From NCBI GenBank assembly GCA_003255065.1, contig QAOA01003657.1, positions 366,038 through 430,037 on the forward strand: 64,000 nt of DNA, written 5' to 3'. This document shows, piece after piece, positions 10,967 through 22,026 of this stretch. The DNA comes from Cercis canadensis (lineage: Eukaryota; Streptophyta; Magnoliopsida; Fabales; Fabaceae). Position 1 is the first letter of the stretch; each line of letters opens with the position of its first letter. The position numbers and the translations under genes are program-made. The notes below the pieces were generated by a model. It was not told the DNA's origin. It made no database searches and was given only the letters and a program-made list of their open reading frames with translations.

Positions 10967-11489
10967 ACTATTCTAGTTTTGATCAATCTTATTAAGAGTG
11001 TAATTGACTGTTAATACCCTCATTAAACCTTTTTATTGATTGCTGCAAAAGTCTCTTTTGTTGCTCTACCTTGGTGGTTTAAGGCGAAAACATGCGATTT
11101 TAGGCAACTTTTCAAAATTTAGTATGGATTTTGGTGCTCAGAATGACCTAAAAATTGGTCAGTTAAAGGAAAATGGCCTAATAATCATAACTTGGTGCTT
11201 TGCCTAGAGCTCCACCTTATTTTGGCCAAATTTCATCGTATTGACCACTTTTCTAATTTTTTTTAAAGATTTTTTATTTGATTTTTGAGTTCCATTTTGT
11301 CATAGCTTTCATTTTGTGGTGGTCTTGCATTTTTTAAAAATGTTCAGATACCTCAACTAGCCTTAAATTGTTGTGTTTCTACCTCTGTTTAGTGCATTTT
11401 ATGTGTTTCTATTTTTATCAATTTATGTGTTCTGTTTAGTGCATTTTGTGTGTTTCTGTTTTAGTGCATTTTTGTGTTTTTGTTAGTGC
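10967..11489 (+). other. Leader (5' UTR) of A
   Basis: Non-coding, T-rich. It has a repetitive end with several 'GTGTTTCTGTTTAGTGCATTTT'-like phrases at about 11395-11490. Equivalent leaders exist in B, C, D and G. Confidence 0.6.
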
Positions 11490-14242
11490 ATGACTAGGTC
11501 CTCTTGCAGTAAATTGTGTGAATTGGATTCTAAAGTTGATAAAACTTTCTACACCCTGTAAAGGAAGTCTAGGAAAAGAGTAGTTGATAATCATGTTGTT
11601 AACATGGCTGGCAATAACATGAATCCTGTTTTAATCCTGTTGTTAATATGGCTAACAATAATATGCATGCTAGAGCTAGGACTCTTAAGGAATTGACTGC
11701 CCCTGATGACATTTACCAGCCTATGTGTATTCAATATCTTGACTTGACTGCTAACTTTGAGCTAAAATCTGAATTAATACACCTACTCTCCAAGTTTCAT
11801 GGACTTGCAGGTGAGGATCCTCACAAGCACTTGAAAGAGTTTCATATAGTATGTTCTACCATGAAACCGCAAGGAATCCTGGAGGAGCATATCAAGCTGA
11901 GTGCCTTCCCTTTCTCATTAGATAGAGTAGCAAAGGATTGGCTATACTACTTGCAGCCAGCCATCATCACCTGTTGGAATGAGATGAAGAGGTTCTTCCT
12001 CGAAATTTTTTTCCTTGCTTCGAGAGCTGCTGCCATAAGTAAAGACATATATGACATAAGGTAAAACAATGAAGAGACACTGCATGAGTACTGGAAGAGA
12101 TTCAAGAAACTCTATGGAAGCTGCCTTCATCACCAAATCAGTGATCAATTACTCATCCAGTACTTCTACGAAGGACTTATTCCTATGGATCAGAGCATGG
12201 TGGATGTTGCTTCTGGAGGTGCCTTGGTAGATAAGACTCCTGCTGCTGCAAGAGAGTTAATAGCCAACATGGCAGCCAATTCACAACAATTTGGCACACG
12301 GATGGTTACCCTAATCAAGGGAGTGAACGAGGTGCAGATGGTAGACCAACAAAGAATGGAGAATCGTTTGGAGGAACTGACCTCCCTGGTTAGATAGTTG
12401 GCCATGAGACACGCACAAGCTCTAGCTCCTACCCAATTATGTGGCATTTGTTCCCTAGCCAGTCATCCAACGGATCAGTGCCCTACTCTCCAAGATAACA
12501 ATGAAGTAGTGGCTGACGTCTTTCCTGGTAGACCTTACCAACAACAACCCAGATATGACCCTCACTCCCCCACATACAATCCTAGTTGGAGAGATCACCC
12601 TTATATGAGGCATGGTGGCAATTCTGGCCAGACCTACCAACAGCAGTAGACCTGCCAGTCGCAGCAACCTAGATACAATGCAGACCCAAACAACCAACAA
12701 TTTCAACCAAATAGGTAGTCATTCCAGCCAAGTCCATCAGACACAAAACTCGAGCCTTCATTTGAGGACTTGGTGAAGCAGATGACCACCAATAACATAC
12801 AATTCCAACAAATGATTGAGACTAGCATTCAAAGCTTAGAGAAGCAGATAGGCCATCTTGTAACTACCATCAGTGAGTTGAAGTCTCAAGATTATGGCAA
12901 ATTTCCCTCCCAAACAATCACAAATCCAAGAGGCAATGTGAGTGCCATTACCTTGCGCAGTGGCAAGAATGTGAGTGTTCCAGAACCCAGCCATCCCTCC
13001 ACAGTCCAAAATTCCGTCCAAGAAGAAGATTCAGACCCTGCAGTCCAAAAATCTGTCCTAAAACCACAACATTCCTCCCTTCAGAATCAAGCAGAGAACT
13101 CTACCCCTATCATTCTTTTTCCCTTTCCCAATCGAGTTACACAATCTAAGAAGATTGTTGAGCATAAGTTGGACAAAGAGATCATGGACACTTTCAGGAA
13201 GGTGGAAATCAATATACCCCTCCTAGAAGCAATCAAGCAGATCCTCAAGTATGCCAAGTTCCTGAAAGATTTGTGTACCCACAAGAGAAGGCTGAAGGGT
13301 AATGAGAAAGTGAACATGGGAAGAAACGTGTCAGCCATGATTCAACCTAACCTGCCATCTAAATGCACGGATCTTGGGACCTTCATCATTCCCTGTACCA
13401 TTGGAAATAGGTAGTTCACAAATGCTATGTTAGATCTGGGTGCTTCAATCAATGTGATGCCCAAGTCCATTTATTCATCCTTGCAGATTGGAGAATTGAA
13501 GCCTATTGGAGTGGTCATTTAACTTGCCAATAGAAGTACAACTTATCTTGTAGGACTTCTTGAGGATGTCTTGGTTAGGGTAAATGATTTAATTTTTCCA
13601 GTAGACTTTTATTTGTTAAATATAGAAGACGAGTTTACATTTGGACATGCCCCATTGATTTTAGGTAGACCTTTCTTAAAAACTGCTAAGACCATACTTA
13701 ATGTGCTTACTGGTACCCTTTCCATAGAGTTTGGTGATACTATGATTCATTTTAACCTATTTGATGCCATGAAACATTCTTTGGAAGAGCATTCAGTTTT
13801 CCAAATAGATGTAATAGACTTGCTAGTTGATGATATGCATGTTGATTTGGTAGCCAAATTTCCTGATATAGTAAGACTTCAAGATACTTTAGAGTGTTAT
13901 GGATGTGATAATTGTAATGGAATTTGTGTTGCCTGTTTTGAAATTGTTGAATACATGAGAAATATTGCATCTTCCTTTTTTGATTTATTGGGATATGATG
14001 AGATTGTATTGGAGCATAGTGCAAAGATTGTAGGTGTTGCTGAGATTCAAACAGTGGATTTGGTTTCTCCAACCAAATTAATTCCTTATGTGCAGCAGCC
14101 ACCTACACTAGAGCTGAAACCATTACTGAACAACTTCAAGTATGCCTTTCTAGCAGAAGAAGAGAAGTTGCCGGTGATAATAGCCAAAAATTTGCAACCT
14201 GAGCAAGAAGAGAAGTTGTTTACAGATTTTGAAGCAGAATAA
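11490..14242 (+). pseudogene. Athila gag-protease, element A (decayed)
   Basis: Gag forms the virus-like particle and protease matures the polyprotein. ATGACTAGG at 11490 matches the MTRSS start seen in C, D and G. A stop comes 24 codons later and the frame then resumes. The retrotransposon gag domain runs at about 11700-12180 (FHGLAGEDPHKHLKEFHIVC, AKDWLYYL), with a stop at about 12062. A CX2CX4HX4C zinc knuckle (CGICSLASHPTDQC) lies near 12440, and a Gln-rich stretch follows. The aspartic protease motif DLGAS is at about 13432, just after a stop at 13412, and ILGRPFLKTA lies near 13650. A cysteine cluster (CYGCDNCNGICVAC) near 13895-13940 corresponds to the module that is triplicated in C. 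Confidence 0.9.
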
Positions 14243-17050
14243 GAAAGCAATCGGTTGGACCCTTGCAGACATTCTTGGTATTAGCCCCTCCACCTACATG
14301 CTTTAGATTCTATTAGGGGAAGAAGCAAAACCAGTGAGGCAGCCCCAAAGGCGAGTTAACCCATTGATTCTGGATGTGGTAAAGGAAGAAGTCAGTAAGT
14401 TGTTATCAGCTAGCATTATTTACCCCATTTCAGACAGCAAGTGGGTGAGTCTAGTGCATGTGGTTCCTAAGAAGACTGGCATAATAGTAGTAGCCAATGA
14501 GCAGAATGAGTTGATTCCCACCAGAATGCAGAACAGTTGGTGAGTTTGCATTGATTATAGAAGACTCATCCAAACAACCAAGAAAGATCACTTCCTTCAG
14601 CCCTTCATCGATCAAATGTTAGAGAGATTGGCAGGGAAGTCCCATGATTGCTTCCTAGAAGGCTTCTCAAACTACTTCCAGATTCACATAGCCCCGGAGG
14701 ATCAGGAGAAGACTATATTTACCTGTCTATTCGACACATTTGCATATAGGAGGATGCCCTTCGACCTTTGTAATGCCCTAAGTACATTCCAGTGGTGTAT
14801 GGTAAATATATTTTCTGATTATTTAGAACATTGCATGGAAGTATTTATGGATGACTTTACTGTTTATGATTCCTCCTTTAATGCATGTTTAGACAGCCTT
14901 GATAGAGTACTTGATAGATGCTTTGAGACTAACATTGTTCTTAATTTTGAGAAATGTCATTTCATGGTAGAACAAGGCATAGTTTTAGGGCATGTAGTTT
15001 CTAGCAAACGAATTGAAGTAGGTAAGGCTAAAATGGATGTTATTGCCTCTTTACCCTACCCCACATGTGTGTAGGAAGTGTGTTCTTTTCTTCGTCATGC
15101 AGGGTTCTACAGGCGATTCATCAAGGATTTCAACAAGATTGCTCTTCTATTGTCCAGACTTCTCCAAAAAGAAATGGAGTTTGAATTTGATAGGCAGTGC
15201 AGAACAACCTTTGATCAGTTGAAGCAAAGTCTTACCTCCCCTCCCATCATCCCGCCACCTAACTGGAGTTTCCCTTTGAGCTGATGTGCGATGCTTCCAA
15301 TTTTGTAGTATGCATTGTCCTTGTACAGCGAGTGGACAAGCTGTCCCACATGATCTCCTATGCCTCTAGCACTCTGGATTCTACCCAAGCAAATTACATC
15401 ACCACTGAGAAAGAGCTTATGGCTATTGTTTTTGCTTTAGATAAATTTTGTGCTTATTTGCTTGATTCTAAAGTAATTGCTTTCTCTGACCATGCAGCTT
15501 TGAAGTACTTGCTCAAGAAGCCGGATGCGAAGCCTAGACTCATTAGGTGGATGCTACTCTTGCAAGAATTTGACCTTGAAATCAGAGATAAGAGCGGAGC
15601 AAAAAACTTGGTTGCGGATCATTTAAGAAAGATTCCATTAGTCATGGATCACCTCCCCATCAAAGAGACCTTCCCGGATGAGCAGCTTTATCAGCTACAA
15701 GGTAAAGATCATTTGTATGCTGATTTGGTAAATTACTTAGTTGCTTTTGAGTTGTCTTCTTATTTTAAAAAGCATCAAGTAGATAAGCTTAAAAGTGAAG
15801 CGAAACATTATATGTGGGATGATCCCTATCTGTGGAGATTATGTAGTGACCAAGTCATTAGGAGGTCTATGCTTGGACATGAGTTTGAGTATATTTTATA
15901 ATTCTGTCATACTTCTACATGTGGTGATCATTTTGGATCCCAACGCACTGCTAGAAAAATTTTAGACTCTGGATTATATTGGCCTACCTTGTTTCATGAT
16001 GCATATAGTTTTTGTAAGCTTTGTACACAATGCCAACAGATAGGTAATATTTCCCGTAGGAATGAAATGCCTTAACAACCTTTACTATTTTGTGAAGTAT
16101 TTGATGTTTGGGGTATTGATTTCATGGGTCCTTTTCCTAGTTCTTTTGGTTTTGTGTACATTCTGTTAACTGTGGATTATGTTTTTAAATGGGTAGAGGC
16201 CAAGGCCACCCGAACTAATGATTTTCGTGTTGTCTTAGATTTTGTTAGGACTCACATTTTCTGTAGGTTTGGCATTCCAAAAGCAATCATCAGTGACCAA
16301 GGCTCCTACTTCTGCAATAAGCATATGACAGCTCTGCTGAGAAAATATGGTGTGGTGCATAAGGTGTCGACTCCCTCTCATCCATAAACCAATGGGCAAG
16401 CTGAGGTGTCAAATAGGGAGATCAATCAGATTCTAGAGAAAACCGTCCAACCCAACAAAAAAGACTGGAGCATTCGTCTGGATGATGCATTATGGCCTTA
16501 TCGGACCGCCTACAAGACTCTTATAGGTATGTCACCTTATTTACTCGTCTTTGGCAATGTGTGTCACCTTTCAGTGGAGATAGAGCATAAGACATATTGG
16601 GCAGTGAAGCAGTGCAATCTTGACTTAGCTAAAGCCGGATCCTAAAGGAAGCTCCAACTTCAAGAACTTGAAGAAATTCGGTTGGAGGCATATGAGAACT
16701 CTCGGATCTATGAAGAGAAAACTAAGGTTGTTCATGATAAGATGGTGGTGAGGAAAGAGTATCACATTGGTCTAAAAGTGTTGCTCTACAACTTCTGTCT
16801 CAAGCTAATGCCCAGCAAGCTCTATTCTAGGTGGCTTGGTCTGTTTGTAGTCGCTAAGGTCTTTTCTTATGGTGCAGTGGAGATTACAAGTGAGGCAACC
16901 AACAAAGCTTTCAAATTCAATGGACATCTCCTCAAGCCATTCTGTGAGGGAGTTCAAGAGGACATAGTGGAGGAGGTCCTCAGGAAGCCATCTACCTCAC
17001 TTGATAAGGACATTTCTTCTTTCTCTTTTATTTTATTTGTCCTTGTTTGA
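14243..17050 (+). pseudogene. Athila pol of A: reverse transcriptase, RNase H, integrase (decayed)
   Basis: RT copies the RNA into DNA, RNase H removes the template, and integrase inserts the product. RT shows VRQPQRRVNPLILDVVKEE, then a catalytic VFMDDFTVYD near 14840 (FMDD in place of YVDD, usual for this group). There are stops at about 14540 and 15074 and a frame change near 15284. RNase H starts CDASNFVV and includes [16 protein letters not shown] and [10 protein letters not shown]. Integrase has a zinc region near 15900-16050, [14 protein letters not shown] near 16100, IISDQGSYF near 16290 and [10 protein letters not shown] near 16400, after a stop that replaces the Gln of HPQTNGQ. It ends VEEVL...PSTSLD at 17050. 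Several stops make it inactive. Confidence 0.9.
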
Positions 17051-17086
17051 TTAATGATAATTAAGAAATGTTCCTACTTTTTTAAA

Positions 17087-17128
17087 CTTTTACATTGAGG
17101 GCAATGCAAAATTTAAGTGTGGGGGAGG
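17087..17128 (+). other. Conserved ACATTGAGGgCAATG block plus internal PPT-like motif (A)
   Basis: ACATTGAGGGCAATG followed by AAGTGTGGGGGAGG (17115-17128). The same pair lies just after pol in B, C and D. It is about 1.4 kb upstream of the true PPT. Confidence 0.7.
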
Positions 17129-18520
17129 TTTACATTTTGTTTTTGTGTTTTGTGTCTGTTTTAATTTCTATTTTGTGTTTCTATTTTTAATTTTAATTTT
17201 TGTCTTGCTATTTTCTGTTTGTCTTGTTATTTTTCTGTTTTCTGTTTATGTTATTATTTTCTGTTTAATTGTCTTGCTGATTTTTCTGTTTTTAATTGCC
17301 TTCCTATGATGTTTTAGGATTTGTGAAGTTATAAGTTTGAAGCAATTGCAATTCAAGATTGATAGCATGATTGAATAATTTGTTTTTCTTCCTTAATTTC
17401 ACATGCTTGGTTTTAGATGTTAGATTGGTGATTAAGTTGATAGATTCATGCCTTGTGAGATTTTGAGCATTTTGATGGATGGATTTAGCATTTTCTTTTT
17501 TGTGTGATTTTCACTCATGGATATTGATCATTCTAGAACTTGATTAATTCTTTTTGAGGCCGCATTTTCACTTGTGTACATGAACATGATTGAGACATTC
17601 TTTCTTGATTTAGCTACTTTGCCAAATAGCCAACCTTGCATCATTTTCCTTTGTTTAACCCCCTTGAGCCTATTTGCCTATCCTTTGTCTTAGCTCATTA
17701 TTTGTCTATGCCTATGCAAAAAACCATATTTTTACCTCACCTTAGGGAATGGGAGAGCATTGATTCGTTTGAGGAGCCCTTGTGCTTGTGGGCAGCTAAT
17801 AGTACAAGTGTGAAGGTTGTGAAATTTGATGTGCAATATGCAGAGTGTTTAGTGAAAGAAAGAAAGAAAAAGAGCCAATTGTTTTAAAAAAAAAAATCAG
17901 AAAGAATAATTGTGAAAAAAAGCCAACTGTGATGTGAGAAGGTTGTGAAAGAAAAGAAAATGGAAGGAATATGTAAAAAGAAAGAAGAATATGTTTTACA
18001 TTCTTGGAAGTTGGGAAAAAATTTCATGTTTGTCATTTTAATTCCTCCCAAATGCTCTTTTATTCTCTTAGGGTACTTAGCTTGTTATATCCATATTGTT
18101 CCTTTCCCTTTCCTTGGCCCTATTACAACCTTGAATAAAGTCTTATTGATTTGTGTGTGCATGTGTTTGAGTAGTGGAGAGGTAGAAGATAAACAAGCTT
18201 ATGGTAGTGCATTTCTTCATGAATTTCATTGAGTGAAATACTTACTTTCTAAACACTTGAGGGATTGAGAGTATATCTTGTGAAGATCTATCATTCTTGA
18301 CTCATGCTTTTCAAATGAAGCTACCTTGTTTGTTATTTTGGGTTGTGAAGAAATTTTATTTCATGAATGCTTTGACTCCCTTGAATCTTTGATTGCTCTT
18401 CTTGCTTGTGAACTTGTGCATTCCTTGAATATCATTGGGAAGTGGGTCTTTAGTTTTTGAGTTTGTTTTTCCTTGTTTCCAAGTTTTGAAGTTCTAAGTT
18501 TCGCCTAGATGTGCAAACGC
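17129..18520 (+). other. 3' untranslated region of A
   Basis: T-rich at first (many TTTTCTGTTT phrases). The remaining sequence is clearly shared with the 3' regions of B (reverse), C (reverse) and D, including the phrases CATGCTTGGTTTT, ATGAACATGATTGAG, AGCTACTTTGCCAAATAG and ACACTTGAGGGATTGAGAG. It includes a purine-rich stretch (GAAAGAAAGAAA) near 17860. No coding potential is supported, although small frames exist at 17636 and 17945. Confidence 0.7.
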
Positions 18521-18536
18521 TAAGTGTGAGAAAATT
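18521..18536 (+). other. Polypurine tract of A
   Basis: TAAGTGTGAGAAAATT directly precedes the 3' LTR. It is a mutated form of the AAGTGTGGGGGAATT seen in B and C. Confidence 0.75.
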
Positions 18537-19155
18537 TGATAAACACACTTTTTATTCAGTAGTTAACTATTATATTTAGTCTCTTAAACCTCTTTTGGGC
18601 TGAATTGATTGGGCTTGGGCCGCATTTCATTAGTTGGGCTTAATTGTATTTCTCAGCAATACTGAGAATTTTACACTGTCTCTGTATTTTGGGCATAACT
18701 TGACTTCTAAACATCTGATAATTATGAATCTTACCTTGTAGGAAAGCGAAGAAAATTCTCTACAACTTTGATTCAGATCCCCAAGTCTAGTTCAGATGTC
18801 CAACAGGTCATATTTAGCCTGAAATTCAGAATAGAGATGTTGTCACTAGATCCTGACTCATATGAAAAGATTTGTCCATAACTTCGACTGAGGGCATCGT
18901 ATGGGCCCAAACCTGGTGCCATTGGATAACTAAAACATTAAGCTTCAATCTTGTGAAGACCACTTCTCCAAACTCTAGCATTTAGATGGTTTTATTTCCC
19001 TTTGAATTCAACTGATGAGTCCAGAGAGCTTTTAAGAGTAAATTGGGCCTAACTCTTTCATCCCAGGCCCAATTAAGCCCAAACTGGTGCCAAATTAAAG
19101 GTAAGAGCTAGAGGGATTATTTCTAACCTAGGGGTAATCTTGGTGTGTAGGTATT
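18537..19155 (+). repeat. 3' LTR of A, first 619 bp only
   Basis: Matches 9520-10148 with scattered differences. It ends ...GTAGGTATT and continues directly into TGACGGG of element B. The last five bases, GTATT, are the candidate left TSD of B. Confidence 0.9.
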
Positions 19156-20440
19156 TGACGGGTTCCGAACCGTACAAAATTACAATACTAATTACAACTA
19201 AATTGTAGTATAGGATGCAACCAGTGTCATCTCCAAAGGATTTACTAGAACAACTAATCTAGTAGGACTTAAGCAAGAACAGAATAAGGGGGGGTTTATG
19301 TTGAATGCAATATACTAAGAATTCAGAAAGCAATAAACAGGATTTAATCAAATAAGAGAAAATGTAATCAACTCAAGCAGACAACCAAACTCTAATTCAT
19401 CCTTGTTCACTAAAGATTTTCTAGATCTGATTTAATTCTTGGTTAAATGTTACCTGGAACCCTAACAGTAACACTTATAATTCCTACTGATTTACCAATC
19501 AAGATTCAATTAATCATGAAATTAAGACTTTAGGCAACCGCTCTATATCACTAAGTTCAGATTAATTTAATAACCGAATTGTCCAAGTTAACCATATATT
19601 AAAGACCTTTAAAGTATGATTATCAATATGATTACTGTTATGAATCTAATCAACCGATTTAAATTCATACAAAACATGCAATCAAAGTACCATTGAATCA
19701 CATGCAGAAAGGAAGAAGCAGTAATTCAAATTAAATTAAATCAAACTCAGTTGAAGCACAGGAACTCTGGATTATTAAGTTTGGCTCCTCTTGAATTGAT
19801 TACAAATGAACTTAGCCCTCCATGAAAGGCTTAAACACAAGGCAAAAGTCTAAAACTCGAACTCAGAAACAGGAGGCAGCGGCTGCTCAAGGTAATTTCG
19901 TATATCAATTTCCTCAAGAACTTGAGAATAAATAATAGCTAGCTGCCTCCTCTAGGTTTCCTAATTACAAAATAAACCTAATTTCCTAAATTATCAATGG
20001 TAAAAATGTGATCAGGCCCTAGTGTTGTGTGTGCTGGCCCAATAAGCAGATGTTGGCTCAAATAAACATGCTCTGGTTCAATAGGCAGGCCTAAGGAAAG
20101 AAATCAGTCAATGCTGGGCGGATGCAGAAACTCTAGACTGCTTGCACGCGAATTTCAGTTATCTAAACACTAGAATCAGCTTCTGGGCTTTTCATATGAA
20201 ATGTAGAATTTTATGTTAGCTTTCTAAAGAAACTGAAATCACATCAATCAGACATTTGTATCCCAATATATGGTGAAAAATATAAGCAGTGCCAGAATTT
20301 AACAGTTATACAATTAAAATCTATAAGCACCAACAAGTCCAAATCTACAAAACATGTCGATGGGCTACGAAAATCAGCAGAAACACATACTAAAAGACTA
20401 AGTATAAGGGAAACAAATAGTGTAAAATAACTTCTCATTA
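19156..20440 (-). repeat. 3' LTR of B (1285 bp)
   Basis: Minus-strand LTR. The + strand starts TGACGGGTTCCG and ends CTTCTCATTA, where the terminal CA has mutated to TA. It pairs with 36754-38066, with many substitutions and a deletion of roughly 30 bp near its left end relative to the partner. Confidence 0.9.
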
Positions 20441-20455
20441 AATTCCCCCACACTT
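20441..20455 (-). other. Polypurine tract of B
   Basis: On the minus strand AAGTGTGGGGGAATT, directly before the LTR. Well preserved. Confidence 0.85.
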
Positions 20456-21916
20456 AGCTTTTTACACTCTTGGGCAAAATCACAAAAATCAAATTAGAGA
20501 AAGAAGACAACTTTCCAATCAAAACAAGAATGTAAAGATCAAGGTAAGAAAATAATTCAAACTTAAAGAAACAGCAACACTCATGGAACAACATCTCTTG
20601 ACAACTAGAGAACAAAAATATGGCAATTTCATTTAATAGGAATGAGTCAAAGTAGATAACCTCTCACAAGATAAATAAATGCTCTTAATTCCCTCAAGTG
20701 TCTAAGGTAAGTATTTCTCTCCAATCATCCTATCAAAAATCACACTACCATAAGCTTGTTCATATTCTCAATCTCCACTACTTATGTCACATGCATAACA
20801 CAAATCAAAAGGACTTTTAAAGGGTTGTAATGGGGAAAGGTAAAGGAATGACAAGAATATGGAAAAATGGCTAAAGCACCCAAGGAATCACAAAGAACAT
20901 CTAATTATGGAGAAATTCAAGTACTTTATACATCTTGACTTTGGGCTTCAACTCATTTTTTACTTTTCCCAAAACAACTTTATTCTTTTGCTGCTGCTGT
21001 ATTTTTTTTTTTTTTCATTTTTTCATCATTTCATTTTTTTTTGAAGCATAACACTTAACAATTCAGCCACAACCAATTAGTAGTCATAACTTGATGCTTT
21101 TTTTTTTTGTAAGAATTCATTCCTTTTTTATTCAATGCAATGCTCTTCAATTCCTAAGGGTTGGGTAGGACATGGTTTTACACTTAGGCTTGCAATGAGC
21201 TACATATGAAAGAAATGATCATTAGGCTAAAAAATGGGTAATCAAAAGATAACATCAAGGTTAGCTATTTGGTCAAGTAGCTTCTCAAAGAAAGGAATAT
21301 CTTAATCACTTTTATGCATGCATGTGCAAATGTAACCTCAACTAAGAAACAGAACAAGTTCTAGAGTGTCAAATTGATAGATGAAAACACACAAGAAAGA
21401 ATCATGACATATGGCTCAAATCCTCACAGCTTATAAGACTACCAAGAATCAACTCATCCAAATCAAATTTTGTTGCCATACCACTTAAATTAAAAAAGCA
21501 AGATTATTGTCCACTCATGTTGTAGCACTTTAGAATCAAAATTGCTTCAAACTACTATCTTCACAACTCCTAAATTAATTGGAAAGAACTAGAAAATTCT
21601 AAAAATAAAACAGAAAAACAGCAAACCTAAAAGAAAATAGAAAATAAAATTTTAAATGACAAAAACAGCAAAGCAAAATAACAAAAAATAGCGAAACAAC
21701 ATGCTAAAAGCATAGAAAACAGTGAATAGAAAACCTAAAAACAGTAAAACAGTGAATTAAATAACAGAAAACAACATACAGAAAGTTTTAAAAAACACAG
21801 AAACAGAAAACTAAGCCTAAAACAGAAAATAGAAAACATAACAAAAATTAAAACAGAAACAAAAACTTAAAAACAAAAAAAACAGAAAGCATAAAGACAC
21901 ACACAACAGACTAATT
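20456..21916 (-). other. 3' untranslated region of B
   Basis: Conserved with A, C and D. The part nearest pol (about 21600-21900 on +) is a long run of AACAGAAA-type phrases, i.e. TTTCTGTT on the coding strand. It includes T-runs near 21003 and 21100. No gene. Confidence 0.7.
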
Positions 21917-21955
21917 CCTCCCCCACACTTAAATTTTTGCAGTGTCCTCAATGCA
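21917..21955 (-). other. Conserved TGAGGACA block plus internal PPT-like motif (B)
   Basis: On the minus strand GCATTGAGGACACTG, then AAGTGTGGGGGAGG. It is the equivalent of 17087-17128 in A. Confidence 0.7.
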
Positions 21956-22026
21956 AAGCACAAAACAAACAGTAAAAGCCAGACACTAAAAATAAAAGAG
22001 AAAGGGAAAGAAAACAGCCTGTGGGT

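Larger units (their letters stand above)
9520..19155 (+). mobile_element. Athila-type element A (3' LTR cut at 19155)
   Basis: 5' LTR, PBS for tRNA-Asp, gag-protease, RT-RNase H-integrase, a non-coding 3' region with two purine motifs, PPT and the first 619 bp of the 3' LTR. The 3' LTR stops exactly where minus-strand element B begins (19156), at the position equivalent to 10148 in the 5' LTR. Coding regions have many stops. There is no env-like ORF. The missing 3' LTR remainder probably lies right of the window (see findings). Confidence 0.9.
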
